From the NCBI GenBank assembly GCA_001799695.1, contig MGTY01000095.1, positions 1 to 64,000 on the forward strand: a stretch of 64,000 bases of DNA, written 5' to 3'. The DNA is from Elusimicrobia bacterium GWA2_69_24. Lineage in GTDB: Bacteria > Elusimicrobiota > Elusimicrobia > UBA1565. The translations under genes were made by a program, and so were the position numbers. Positions 24,623 to 33,886 of the stretch are shown in pieces. The notes under the pieces were generated by a model, which searched no databases, was not told where the DNA came from, and saw only the letters and a program-made list of their open reading frames with translations. Numbering within the stretch: position 1 is the first letter of the stretch; each line of letters starts with the position of its first letter.

Positions 24623-25825
24623 TTAACGAGATCTCGATTTAGATTTCTTCGCGGGCGTCGGCGCGGGGAAATTGCGGCGAAGAAAGTCGTCGAACTGGGG
24701 CACGGTGAAATCCGTCATGCCGTATGTTGGGCCGAACACCAACCCCTTGTTGATCAGTTGGCCCCGCAGTGGCGCCACAGTCGTCGACTGCCTCCCGATC
24801 CTGGCTGCGATGTCGCCGGTCCGATATGGCCCCCGGCCGAGATGCGCCATCGCGACAACGTAGTTCCTCTCGGCGGCAGTGGTCCTGTCGATCCGGACCC
24901 GAAAGAAGTTCTCATCAAGCTGGGCTATCACCGCGTGGCGGGCCATTTCGATATCCTGCCTCGAGATAATGGCATCCTTGGCGATGTTCCAAACGTGCTT
25001 CCCATACTCCTGGAGAAAGTAAGGGTAGCCTCCCGTGAACTTGAGAATGGCATCGATCGCCCCGCCCTCAAACGTCACACCCTGTTGGCCCGCAGGCAAT
25101 TCGAGAGCGCTTTTTGCCGCAGCCTCATCAAGTCTATCGATCTTTGGGAAGTCGAACAGCCGCTCGGCGTAAGATTTTGCTTCTCCCGCAATACGCGGCA
25201 ATTGCGGCAATCCCGCACCGACAATCCCAACCGGAAGCGATCGCTGACTCACCTGGTGAGTCGCAGCTATCAACGCTTCGAGGCCTTCCCTCTTCAAGAA
25301 CTGGATCTCATCGAAGAAGAATAGTACGCCGGTCTTCTTCTCCTTGGCTGCTTCTCCAATCGCCACGAAGAGGTCGCTCAAGTCGTCATGGAACTGGCCG
25401 GAATCGCCTTTCCCACGCAGCGCCTCGATGTTGAAACCGATTTCGCCGCCCCCCGGAATCTTGATCGAAAACGCTTTGAGCACCCCCGCGGCTTTCCAGG
25501 CCTTGTCTTTGATGCTTTCGACCGGATTCAGTGCAAGGATGGCTCTTCGAGCCAATCGTGCCACCGTAGCCTTGAAATCCATCTCATGAGTGATTTCGGT
25601 GGAGCCGGTGATAAACCTCTGGTTCTCGGCCGTGTCGCGGAATGCCGTCAATAGCACAGTCTTACCCACGCCGCGCAAGCCAGTGAGCATCATGCTCTTG
25701 GTCGGGCGTCCTATTTTCAACCTGCCCACCATGACGCGGAAAGCCTCGATTTCCCCATCTCTTCCGGTCAGTGCCGGAGGTGGAGCTCCAGCGCCTGGTG
25801 CAAAGGGATTCTTTATCGGATCCAT
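24623..25825 (-). CDS. AAA_16-type ATPase with C-terminal winged helix
   Basis: A 400-residue P-loop ATPase of the ORC/AAA_16 type found on many mobile elements. The N-terminus is NPFAPGAGAPPPALTGRDGEIEAF, Walker A is GLRGVGKTVLL, Walker B is GVLFFFDEIQF, and the sensor-like segment is LPVGIVGAGLPQLPRI. The C-terminal domain (about 310-385) looks like a winged helix (GDIAARIGRQSTTVAPLRGQL). The tail is Lys/Ser/Arg-rich. It lies alone in the second island segment. A tandem 11-base repeat (CATATAACTT twice) precedes the ATG, perhaps the promoter and operator. Function on the island is unknown; DNA maintenance or defence roles are possible. Confidence 0.8.
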   Translation of the reverse strand: MDPIKNPFAPGAGAPPPALTGRDGEIEAFRVMVGRLKIGRPTKSMMLTGLRGVGKTVLLTAFRDTAENQRFITGSTEITHEMDFKATVARLARRAILALNPVESIKDKAWKAAGVLKAFSIKIPGGGEIGFNIEALRGKGDSGQFHDDLSDLFVAIGEAAKEKKTGVLFFFDEIQFLKREGLEALIAATHQVSQRSLPVGIVGAGLPQLPRIAGEAKSYAERLFDFPKIDRLDEAAAKSALELPAGQQGVTFEGGAIDAILKFTGGYPYFLQEYGKHVWNIAKDAIISRQDIEMARHAVIAQLDENFFRVRIDRTTAAERNYVVAMAHLGRGPYRTGDIAARIGRQSTTVAPLRGQLINKGLVFGPTYGMTDFTVPQFDDFLRRNFPAPTPAKKSKSRSR

Positions 25826-25963
25826 GAGGAAGTTATATGAAGTTATATGCGGTTTATCAATATTCGGTATAAGTCAATAAACTTAATACTGGTGTGGTTG
25901 CAGTTGGCCACAACGCGTTCCCGTCATGATGACAGACACTCGAGATTCAGCAAATGTCGGCTT

Positions 25964-26743
25964 TCATCCCTTGCGCGGTTTGTCGAATGTGCAGACCCGC
26001 CCGGAATTAGGATCGACGACAAAGATTTTCCCAAGGTCTGGTGGCCCAGAATGATTTTTCGTGAAGCCGCGACTATCAGGCCTCTCAGATTTGCGCGCGC
26101 GGACATGCCAATCCGCTCTGGGGACGCCGAAACATGATTCGCGATAAATTTCGGCTGAATTACTATCGCAACGATAGTCCCACCCGATGGCAATTCCTTG
26201 CTTCTTAGCGTATTCTTGCGCCGCCCTGATGGCTTGCTCGCAGTTGAGCTTGATTGTCGTATCGAATCCCCACGCTGAGGTGTCGACGATGTTAAAACTT
26301 AGTCGGACAAACTGGTCTCCCAATATCTGATCATTGGTCCGATCTTGCAGCAAGATTTGATCCTCCCAATCAGCGTATGTTCCCGAGATGGGAACGCCCC
26401 CAAACAGTTGCTGAAATACCCCTCGCCCGCTAGTGAACTTCAATGGCGGCTTTGGCGGAGATGGCAGGAAGAGGTCCCAATAGGTCAACGGTATCGAATC
26501 GCGCGTTACACTATAAAGAACGGAGCCTGGGGCTGCATATATCTTCCATAGGAATCCATGCCGACACGTGAAATGAAAATCTCCATAAATCGTGAGCAGC
26601 TCGGCAATTCTCTTTTGAACTGCTGGACGGCAGTCGGACATTATGTCACTAGTCCGATCCGGCTCGCGATCGGCAAGCGCCCATAGAGGGCTTCCGGTTG
26701 CGAGCCAAAACGCCAGTGCGGCAATCATTAGTGATTTGCCCAT
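25964..26743 (-). CDS. Secreted protein of unknown function on the island
   Basis: A protein of about 259 residues starting at ATG 26743 (the track's TTG is five codons earlier). The signal peptide is GKSLMIAALAFWLATGSPLWA. The mature part has five or so Cys residues (SDCRPAVQ, FTCRHGF, LNCEQAIRAA, DYRCDSNS, RESCFGV) and aromatic-rich segments. I see no known domain. Base composition is well below the host GC, like the rest of the island, which supports recent acquisition. Confidence 0.6.
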   Translation of the reverse strand: MGKSLMIAALAFWLATGSPLWALADREPDRTSDIMSDCRPAVQKRIAELLTIYGDFHFTCRHGFLWKIYAAPGSVLYSVTRDSIPLTYWDLFLPSPPKPPLKFTSGRGVFQQLFGGVPISGTYADWEDQILLQDRTNDQILGDQFVRLSFNIVDTSAWGFDTTIKLNCEQAIRAAQEYAKKQGIAIGWDYRCDSNSAEIYRESCFGVPRADWHVRARKSERPDSRGFTKNHSGPPDLGKIFVVDPNSGRVCTFDKPRKG

Positions 26744-26815
26744 TGTAAATCTAACCAATAATCCTGCTGTTCAGCCTAGATAATGACTTGCAACCCCCAT
26801 ATACGTTCGAAACTC

Positions 26816-26871
26816 GTCCAGTCGCCGGAGCTTCTTGACGCAGAAAGCCCCAGCCTTCGCGCTGGGGCTTT
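26816..26871 (+). repeat. attR-like tRNA-Asn 3'-end duplication plus native terminator
   Basis: GTCCAGTCGCCGGAGCTT (26816-26833) is the exact tRNA-Asn 3' end, followed without a break by the hairpin terminator AAAGCCCCAGC...GCTGGGGCTTT. This looks like the original downstream flank of tRNA-Asn, displaced 5.2 kb by the island. Confidence 0.8.
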
Positions 26872-26914
26872 CTGTTGTCTGGAGTCACGCCCTCCCGGAT
26901 CGGGAGACCGCGCG

Positions 26915-27193
26915 TCAGGCGCCGCGAAGGCGGGTCAGCACGCGGGTCACTTTCAGGAGCGCGCAGGAACCGCCCAATATCGCCTCATCCAGCCGACCCT
27001 TGTGGATATCCAAGAGCATCTTCGCATCCTGGAGGTCCCTGCCGATATCCGCAAGCAGGTCGACGTCCCGTGTGGCGCGGACCACTCCCCATGCGACAGC
27101 GGCCCATCCTCCGATGAGGGCATGCGGTACCGAGTGAGCCTTGAATATCGCGTGAAGACGTCGGAACGACTGGATCGGGGTCTCAGCGCCCAT
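26915..27193 (-). CDS. Truncated nucleotidyltransferase (MNT/AbiEii-like)
   Basis: A 92-residue protein from ATG 27193. The region HALIGGWAAVAWGVVRATRDVDLL matches the GG..A...G..R.T.D.D core of nucleotidyltransferase-fold proteins used in toxin-antitoxin and phage-defence pairs. The usual family length is 150-250 residues, and nothing after about residue 90 remains, so it is probably truncated. The start lies 11 bases inside the preceding small gene, suggesting an operon. It abuts the island's right boundary. Activity is doubtful. Confidence 0.5.
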   Translation of the reverse strand: MGAETPIQSFRRLHAIFKAHSVPHALIGGWAAVAWGVVRATRDVDLLADIGRDLQDAKMLLDIHKGRLDEAILGGSCALLKVTRVLTRLRGA

Positions 27194-27389
27194 GCGCCGA
27201 GTTCCCCGCGCGCCACAACGCCGAGATCTCCGAGCGGGAAAAACCACGCGAGCGCAGTCCGGATGTGAAAAGCTTCCTTGCTGCGGAAAGGATGGCCAAG
27301 CCTTCTTTCAAGCGGATGGATGGGGTGCGCATTCGCTCGGATCGGGCGAGAGAATCCTTGCGATATCTCCGAAGCTCTGAATGCGCCAC
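27183..27389 (-). CDS. Small basic protein paired with the nucleotidyltransferase
   Basis: A 68-residue basic protein (RLKEGLAILSAARKLFTSGL, FSRSEISALWRAG). It is read from GTG 27389, since a strong promoter places transcription initiation exactly there. It overlaps the nucleotidyltransferase start by 11 bases. A helix-turn-helix-like second half (RGFSRSEISALWRAGN) would fit a DNA-binding antitoxin, but no family is recognised. Confidence 0.45.
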   Translation of the reverse strand: MAHSELRRYRKDSLARSERMRTPSIRLKEGLAILSAARKLFTSGLRSRGFSRSEISALWRAGNSAHGR

Positions 27390-27395
27390 GCCCAT

Positions 27396-27424
27396 ACTAT
27401 AACAGGTGCCCGGAATCGATTCAA
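27396..27424 (-). promoter_or_regulatory. Promoter with leaderless GTG start
   Basis: On the minus strand TTGAAT (27419-27424), a 17-base spacer, TATAGT (27396-27401) and 6 bases to GTG 27389. One of the clearest promoter-start arrangements in the window. Confidence 0.6.
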
Positions 27425-27935
27425 GGCTCTCTCGACGACCTTAAATGAGTTCGGAGCATTCCCAACATCAGCATGCACATCAGGAACCTTTTTCGAGAAC
27501 AGGAGCTTGCCTCCGGTTCAGTTGTTAAGAATTGCTTAACAACTGCCGCTGATGTCAAGAACTACAGCTCCAGCTTCTACAATTGGCGCTTCCGGATTCT
27601 CCGAGGGTAACGGCGGAAGTAGACAGCCACAGGGTCCACAAAGATTTAAAAGTGTTCCAGAGCGGGACATATGGCGACCCCCGATACGAGAAAGTACGAT
27701 ATTTCCAGCACAATTCATGCGGCCGCCTCCAACGCTGGAGGATTTTCAAAAAAAGCACTTCTAATCTCGATATTTATTGCAAGAAGGGTCGCTGCGGGTC
27801 GGCTGGAATACGACTCAACGATCCACGACAACCCCGGAAGCGTCAAGTTGTTTAAGTTATGCCATTTCCCCGCGCCGAAGCAGAGTCAAACAACTTAAAA
27901 ACTTAATCCCCGGGACGGGAGCGGGGCGCGCGGTG
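27425..27935. other. Gene-free AT-richer region with inverted repeats
   Basis: No credible gene; the ORFs of 60-90 codons here have no family features, signal or ribosome binding site. There is an inverted repeat GTTGTTAAG-5-CTTAACAAC at 27521-27543 and the dispersed AACAACTTAAA...CCCCGGGAC repeat at 27889-27916. It may be mobile-element debris. Confidence 0.5.
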
Positions 27936-27988
27936 TTGACAAGCGGCGACAGCTATTTGCTATCATTGACTCAACAGCTCAATTGAGA
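27936..27988 (+). promoter_or_regulatory. Promoter/operator candidate of the Feo operon
   Basis: TTGACA (27936-27941) and TATCAT (27961-27966), with a longish 19-base spacer. They are followed by the palindrome CTCAATTGAG (27979-27988), which overlaps the first small ORF's start; TCAATTGAGATG recurs at 28128-28139 over the next start. A metal-regulator operator is possible. Confidence 0.35.
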
Positions 27989-28140
27989 TGCACTCTCACA
28001 AACCTCCCCTCCAGCCGTCCCCGGAGATCGCCATCTTCAGGCGCGACGGCGAGTCGCCCGATGAAGCGGACCGGTGGCGCAACCGGATATCCGAGAGATT
28101 TTTTTGGCCCGCGGCTGAGATGAACGGTCAATTGAGATGA
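27988..28140 (+). CDS. Small ORF upstream of Feo genes
   Basis: A 50-codon ORF absent from the track, product beginning MHSHKPPLQPSPEIAIFRRDG. It overlaps the next gene by ATGA, is in line with the promoter and has host-like codon use. Whether it is a real protein or a translated leader is undecided. Confidence 0.4.
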   Translation: MHSHKPPLQPSPEIAIFRRDGESPDEADRWRNRISERFFWPAAEMNGQLR

Positions 28141-28367
28141 CGAATCGCGCTCAGTCGGTCCCTCGCGCAGAGAACCCGGGCATCCGGACCCAGCGCTGCT
28201 GCTGCGGGCAGCTCCTGGCCGTCCGGACCCCGCGGGGGATCGAGATCAAATGCAAGCGCTGCAGGAGGGTTCACCTTATTCCGATAAGGTGGTCCCAAGA
28301 GGCCAGAGACCAGGGATCCTCCGGGGTCGCGAGTCCAGAGCCATCCGTCGGTGAGAAATCCGGATGA
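28137..28367 (+). CDS. Small zinc-ribbon protein (Com-like) in the Feo operon
   Basis: A 76-residue protein with one four-cysteine motif, RCCCGQLL...IKCKRCRRVHLI, resembling the Com/zinc-ribbon small regulators of Mu-like phages. It overlaps the upstream ORF and the downstream barrel gene by 4 bases each, so it is translated with the iron operon. A role in metal sensing or translation control is speculative. Confidence 0.5.
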   Translation: MTNRAQSVPRAENPGIRTQRCCCGQLLAVRTPRGIEIKCKRCRRVHLIPIRWSQEARDQGSSGVASPEPSVGEKSG

Positions 28368-28384
28368 CAATGGAGAAGACGACC

Positions 28385-29218
28385 ATGGAGAAATCAAGAC
28401 AGGTCCGTGCGATGGCGCGCGGTCGGTTTGCGCTGGCGGCGGTGCTGGCGCTCGGGATCGGCCAGGCCGCCTCGGCGCAGGAAGCGAAAAGGATACAGGA
28501 CAATTCGTTCCTGTTGGAAGAGGCGTACAATCAGGAACCCGGCGTCATCCAGCATATCCAGGTCTATCAGTACTTGAGCCGGAGCAAGACCTGGGCCTAT
28601 TCCTTCACCGAGGAATGGCCGGCGCCGGGACAGGCGCATCAGCTGTCGGTGACGGCTCCGGTGAGCCGGCTGCGCGAGCCGGTCAACGGGACCCGGGTCG
28701 GCGACATAGCCCTGAACTACCGCTATCAGCTGGTGATGACGGGGCCGATCGCGCTGGCGCCCCGCTTCTCCTTCCTGCTCCCCACCGGGGATCATAGGGA
28801 AGGCTTCGGCAGCGGCGCCCTGGGGGGGCAGGTCAATATCCCGCTCAGCGTCGAGCTCTCCGACCGCTGGGTGACCCATTGGAACGCGGGCGGCACCTTC
28901 GTTCCCGGCAGCCGGGAGCCGGGCGGCGCCCGGGCGGACACCCTCGGGTTCAACCAAGGGGCCGGCGCGATCTTTTCCGTCAACAACAATGTCAATCTCA
29001 TGTTCGAGGCGGCCTGGACTTCCTTCGAGTCGGTCCAACCCGACGGGACGAAGGTCCGGGACGAGACGGCGTTCCTCAATCCGGGCCTGCGGTTCGCCGT
29101 CAATCTCAAGTCCGGACTCCAGATCGTCCCGGGCGTGGCCTTTCCGATCGGCATGGGACCCTCCAAAGGCGAGAGCGGGGTCTTGGCCTATCTATCGTTC
29201 GAGCATCCGTTGTTCTGA
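28385..29218 (+). CDS. Outer-membrane beta-barrel protein (MetA-pathway/transporter type)
   Basis: About 277 residues. ATG 28385 gives the best signal peptide (RGRFALAAVLALGIGQAASA) and has GGAGA just upstream; the track's ATG 28364 is 7 codons earlier and overlaps the previous stop. The mature part is an amphipathic beta pattern with alternating aromatic strands (TWAYSFTEEWPAP, DIALNYRYQLVM, VNLMFEAAWTSFESV) ending in SFEHPLF, a terminal Phe typical of BAM-inserted barrels. It resembles the Phenol_MetA_deg-like transporter family. Placement before feoB suggests an outer-membrane channel for iron or a related ion. Confidence 0.7.
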   Translation: MEKSRQVRAMARGRFALAAVLALGIGQAASAQEAKRIQDNSFLLEEAYNQEPGVIQHIQVYQYLSRSKTWAYSFTEEWPAPGQAHQLSVTAPVSRLREPVNGTRVGDIALNYRYQLVMTGPIALAPRFSFLLPTGDHREGFGSGALGGQVNIPLSVELSDRWVTHWNAGGTFVPGSREPGGARADTLGFNQGAGAIFSVNNNVNLMFEAAWTSFESVQPDGTKVRDETAFLNPGLRFAVNLKSGLQIVPGVAFPIGMGPSKGESGVLAYLSFEHPLF

Positions 29219-29230
29219 GGGGAGGGACGC

Positions 29231-31207
29231 ATGACGTCATCCGGACATTGCGGGCATGCGGAGCCGGAATCGGCGGAGATCGCGGCAGGCCGTATCGCGC
29301 TGGTAGGACACCCCAACGTCGGGAAGTCGGTGGTGTTCAACCGCCTCACCGGCAGCTACGTCACGGTCTCGAATTACCCCGGCACGACCGTGGACGTCAC
29401 GCGCGGCATCGGCCGGCTGCAGGGCCGCTCCTGGCAGGTGATCGACACCCCGGGAGTGCGCTCCCTCACCCCGCAATCCGAGGATGAGCTGGCGTCCCGG
29501 GATCTGCTCCTGCGGGAAAGACCGGACGTGGTGATCCAGGTCGCCGACGCCAAGAACCTCAAGCAGACGCTGATGCTGACCGCGGCGCTGGCCGACCTGG
29601 GGCTGCCCATGGTGCTCGCCCTGAACATGTCCGACGAGGCCGAGTCCCGGGGCTACCACTGCGACGTGCGCCGCCTGTCCGGCATCCTGGGGATCCCGGT
29701 CGTGCAGACCGTCGCCACCGCGGGCGCGGGCCTGGAGGAGCTCAAAGCGTGCCTGTCCCATGCCGCGCGCGCGAACCGGGTGGAATATTGCGCTGAGATA
29801 GAGTCCGCGCTGCGCCGGCTGAAGCCGGCGCCGGCCTCCGGAGAGTCGGACCGGTTCGTGGGCCTGGCGCTGCTTTCGGGAGACGAGGGCGTCTGCGGCT
29901 GCCTCCCGCATGCGGATCCGGAAAAGACCGGCGGCGCCCTGGTCCGGGCGCAGGAACTGCGCCGGGACTTCGTCCGCCCTCCCGAGTTCCTGGTGCACGC
30001 CGGCCGGGAAGCCTGGGCCATGGAGGTCGTGGGCGAGGTGCAGACGCGCTCGCGGGCCGGCCGGCCGGGCTGGCTGCAAACCCTCGACAAGTGGTCCATG
30101 CGCGGTCTGCCCGGCTACGCCCTGGCGGCCGGCACCCTCCTGGTCATGTATTATTTCGTCGGGGTCCTGGCCGCGGGCCACGGGGTGGACTTCATGGAGA
30201 ACACCCTGTTCGGGGAGTACCTCAACCCGACCGCGGTGCGCTGGGTGCGGGCGGCCGTCCCATCCCCATTCCTCCAGGACATGCTGGTCGGAGAGTACGG
30301 CATCGTCACGATGGCGCTGACCTACGCCCTGGCCATCGTATTCCCCATCGTGACGGCTTTCTTCCTGTTCTTCGGCTGCCTGGAGGATTCCGGCTACCTG
30401 CCCCGCCTGAGCGCGATGCTGGACAAGGCGTTCCGGCTGGTGGGCTTGAACGGCAAGGCGGTCATCCCCATGGTCCTGGGCCTCGGCTGCGACACGATGG
30501 CGACGCTGAGCACCCGGATACTGGACTCGCGCAAGGAGCGCCTGCTGGCCACCATGCTGCTCACCCTGGGGATCCCCTGTTCGGCGCAACTGGGGGTCAT
30601 CATGGGAATACTGGCCAAGCATGGGCTGCGGGAATGGGCGGTCTGGCTGGCCGCCGTCGGAGGGACGACGCTCGCGGCGGGTTGGGCGGCGTCGAAACTC
30701 CTGCCCGGGGCCCGCTCACCCTTCATCATGGAGATACCGCCGCTGCGCATCCCCGAGCCAGGGAACATCCTCCTCAAGATCAAGATCCGGCTGGTGTGGT
30801 ACCTCAAGGAAGCCGTGCCTCTGTTCATGCTCGGGACCCTGGCCTTGTTCCTGTTCGACCGCATCGGCGTCCTCAAGCGGGTCGAGGTCCTGCTCGCGCC
30901 GGTTACGACGACCCTGCTGGGTCTTCCCAGCGAGACCGCTTGGTGCTTCATATTGGGTTTCCTCAGGCGGGACTACGGGGCCGCCGGCCTCTTCACCCTG
31001 GCGGAAAAGGGAGCGCTCGACTCCAGGCAGATCGTGGTCAGCCTGGTCGCCATAACCCTCTTCATGCCGTGCCTGGCGCAATTCCTGGTCATGGTCAAGG
31101 AGCGCGGGGCGCGGGCGGCGTGCTTCATCAGCGCCTTCGTCTTCGCGACCGCTTTCGCGGTGGGAGCCGCGCTGAATCAGTTCCTCGCATTCACGAATCT
31201 GCTCTGA
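29231..31207 (+). CDS. feoB: Ferrous iron transporter FeoB
   Basis: A 658-residue FeoB, the G-protein-coupled Fe(II) importer of the inner membrane. The N-terminal GTPase domain has G1 GHPNVGKS, switch I VSNYPGTTVDV, G3 DTPGVRSL and G4 NMSD. A helical GDI-like linker follows (about 170-270). The rest is the polytopic Gate/Nucleos_tra2-like core with FFGCLEDSGYLPRLS and MVLGLGCDTMATLSTR. It is slightly shorter than the E. coli protein (773). The N-terminus has a His/Cys motif (SGHCGHAE) that might bind metal. The gene lies 12 bases after the barrel gene and 13 before the regulator. Confidence 0.96.
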   Translation: MTSSGHCGHAEPESAEIAAGRIALVGHPNVGKSVVFNRLTGSYVTVSNYPGTTVDVTRGIGRLQGRSWQVIDTPGVRSLTPQSEDELASRDLLLRERPDVVIQVADAKNLKQTLMLTAALADLGLPMVLALNMSDEAESRGYHCDVRRLSGILGIPVVQTVATAGAGLEELKACLSHAARANRVEYCAEIESALRRLKPAPASGESDRFVGLALLSGDEGVCGCLPHADPEKTGGALVRAQELRRDFVRPPEFLVHAGREAWAMEVVGEVQTRSRAGRPGWLQTLDKWSMRGLPGYALAAGTLLVMYYFVGVLAAGHGVDFMENTLFGEYLNPTAVRWVRAAVPSPFLQDMLVGEYGIVTMALTYALAIVFPIVTAFFLFFGCLEDSGYLPRLSAMLDKAFRLVGLNGKAVIPMVLGLGCDTMATLSTRILDSRKERLLATMLLTLGIPCSAQLGVIMGILAKHGLREWAVWLAAVGGTTLAAGWAASKLLPGARSPFIMEIPPLRIPEPGNILLKIKIRLVWYLKEAVPLFMLGTLALFLFDRIGVLKRVEVLLAPVTTTLLGLPSETAWCFILGFLRRDYGAAGLFTLAEKGALDSRQIVVSLVAITLFMPCLAQFLVMVKERGARAACFISAFVFATAFAVGAALNQFLAFTNLL

Positions 31208-31220
31208 GGGAGGCTGCCGC

Positions 31221-31907
31221 ATGTACATGGGAGCGATGTGCCGCATCAAGCCGGCCGAGGTGGAGGAAGAAGAGGAAGCCCTGGGGGTCGTGTGGCATTA
31301 CCGCGAGGTCGGCGACCACGGAGAGGCCGGCATCCGGCAGACCTTGTCGAAGGGAGTGTCTCCCGAGGTGTTCGACCGGCTCCAGGTGAAAGGGTACCTC
31401 CGGATCGAAGCCGGGAAGGTGGGATTCAGCGACGAAGGGGAACGGCTCGCGCGGGACGTGACGCGCCGGCACCGTCTTGCGGAGCGGCTGCTGGTGGATA
31501 TGCTGGACTTGGGCGCGGACAGCATCGATGAGAACGCCTGCCGGTGGGAACACATCCTGTCCCCGGAGGCCACGACGGCCATATGCACCCTGTTGGGGCA
31601 TCCCCGCCATTGCCCGCACGGGACCGCCATCCCCCCGGGGGAATGCTGCACGAAATGGACCCAACAGGCCGAATCGGTCATCACCTCCCTAGACAAGCTC
31701 GCGCCCGGGAGTTCCGGGAAGGTGGCCTATCTGGCCTTGGCGGAGAAATCCGTGATGCAGAAGCTCCTCTCCCTCGGCCTGACTCCGGGCAGCACCGTCT
31801 CCCTGCAGCAGAAAGCGCCGTCCATCGTGGTCCAAGCGGGGGAGACCGTGATCGCCCTGGAGGCGGAGCTGGCCCGCCACATCTCGGTGCGGAAGAACCC
31901 GGACTAA
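31221..31907 (+). CDS. DtxR/MntR-type metal regulator with FeoA domain
   Basis: A 228-residue fusion. The N-terminal winged helix (EALGVVWHYREVG, LQVKGYLRIEAGKVGFSDEGERLA) and the metal-binding dimerisation domain (RHRLAERLLVDMLDLG, ENACRWEHILSPEAT, HPRHCPHGTAIP) are DtxR-like. The C-terminal SH3-like FeoA domain is AYLALAEKSVMQKLLSLGLTPGS. FeoA domains normally act with FeoB; here the domain is delivered only as part of the regulator. Two extra Cys (PPGECCTKW) follow the HCPHG motif. Likely an iron-responsive repressor of its own operon, perhaps with a direct FeoB contact (inference). Confidence 0.9.
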   Translation: MYMGAMCRIKPAEVEEEEEALGVVWHYREVGDHGEAGIRQTLSKGVSPEVFDRLQVKGYLRIEAGKVGFSDEGERLARDVTRRHRLAERLLVDMLDLGADSIDENACRWEHILSPEATTAICTLLGHPRHCPHGTAIPPGECCTKWTQQAESVITSLDKLAPGSSGKVAYLALAEKSVMQKLLSLGLTPGSTVSLQQKAPSIVVQAGETVIALEAELARHISVRKNPD

Positions 31908-31947
31908 TTTTATAGACTCTCCGCACATCCTTGGTGAGGACCCAAAC

Positions 31948-32091
31948 ATGAAAGAAGACGCAGCCCTCGTCAGCGCCGCCATCATCGTATCCGCCCTGGT
32001 CGGGAGGAGCGAGATGCACATCAGCATCGACGCCCCCATCCTGAAGGAGACCCTTCAGAAGGCCTATACGATGGCGATGTCCGTCAAATAG
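31948..32091 (+). CDS. 47-residue small protein
   Basis: An ORF too short for the track. The product begins MKEDAALVSAAIIVSALVG and ends LQKAYTMAMSVK. GAGGA lies at the correct distance upstream and coding bias is host-like. The N-terminal half is hydrophobic, the rest amphipathic. Unknown function; it ends 4 bases from the convergent htrA stop. Confidence 0.5.
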   Translation: MKEDAALVSAAIIVSALVGRSEMHISIDAPILKETLQKAYTMAMSVK

Positions 32092-32094
32092 AGT

Positions 32095-33179
<1,085 letters not shown>

Positions 33180-33183
<4 letters not shown>

Positions 33184-33839
33184 GGGAGCTCCTGCAGGCA
33201 GGATTCGATCTTGGCCCTATAGCCGGTCGCGGCCGGGTCGTCGGCGCCCTTCATCTTCAGATAGGCCAGGGCCTCGCCGTAGAGCCGGCGCGCGGCGACC
33301 ATGTCGGCGCTGGCCTCGCAGCGGCGGGCCTTCGCCACCAGCGCGTTGAGCCGGATGCGCACGACCCCCCCCTCCACCTTCTTCTTCAGGGATGCGATGG
33401 GCTTGGGGTCGGCCAGGCTGGCCTCGTATTCCTGGAGCTTGCGCAGGAAGCCGGTGTAGAGGGCGACCTTCGCCTCGGCCTCCTCCTCCGCGCGGACCCG
33501 GCGCATGAGCCCGACAAGCTCCTGACGGGCGGTCCGCAGGACCAGCCGGTCCCGCTCGGAGCGGGCCTTGCGCAGGGACTCCTCGGCCGAGCCGCCCGGG
33601 GACGGGATGCCGCGCTTCTCGTAGTCGGCCAGAGTCTCCAGGTTGCTCAGCGCCAGGTCCAGATGGACGATCTTGCTCTGGGGGTTCAGGGTCTGCTCCG
33701 CCGCCTTGGCGGAGTCGCGCGCCGCGCGCGAGCGGGCCTCGATGTCGATGGAGGTCAGGTGGGCGCAGTGGCGGCACAGGCCGTCGCTGGTGATGAAGAA
33801 GAACCAGCCGGAACAGCCGCATATCTTGCAGTCGGACAT
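33180..33839 (-). CDS. Zinc-ribbon / coiled-coil protein upstream of htrA
   Basis: A 219-residue protein read from ATG 33839 (MSDCKICGCSG). The longer track ORF would run through the promoter. The N-terminal four-Cys ribbon (CKICGCSGWFFFITSDGLCRHC) is followed by a helical, Ala/Glu/Arg-rich region with TPR-like periodicity (ADMVAARRLYGEALAYLKMKG). No family is recognised. Translational coupling with htrA suggests an envelope-stress role. It has no ribosome binding site; the promoter puts transcription initiation at the ATG. Confidence 0.65.
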
Positions 33840-33845
33840 ATATAC

Positions 33846-33875
33846 AGTATAGTGATAGACGCGTCCCAGGTACAA
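33846..33875 (-). promoter_or_regulatory. Promoter of zinc-ribbon/htrA operon (leaderless)
   Basis: Minus strand TTGTAC (33870-33875), an 18-base spacer, TATACT (33846-33851) and 6 bases to ATG 33839. Confidence 0.6.
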
Positions 33876-33886
33876 GGGCGTTTTAC

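Noticed and set aside
27536-27986. Several ORFs of 60-90 codons on both strands
   Set aside because: No family resemblance, no consistent codon bias and no start signals. The stretch is better read as AT-richer intergenic debris.
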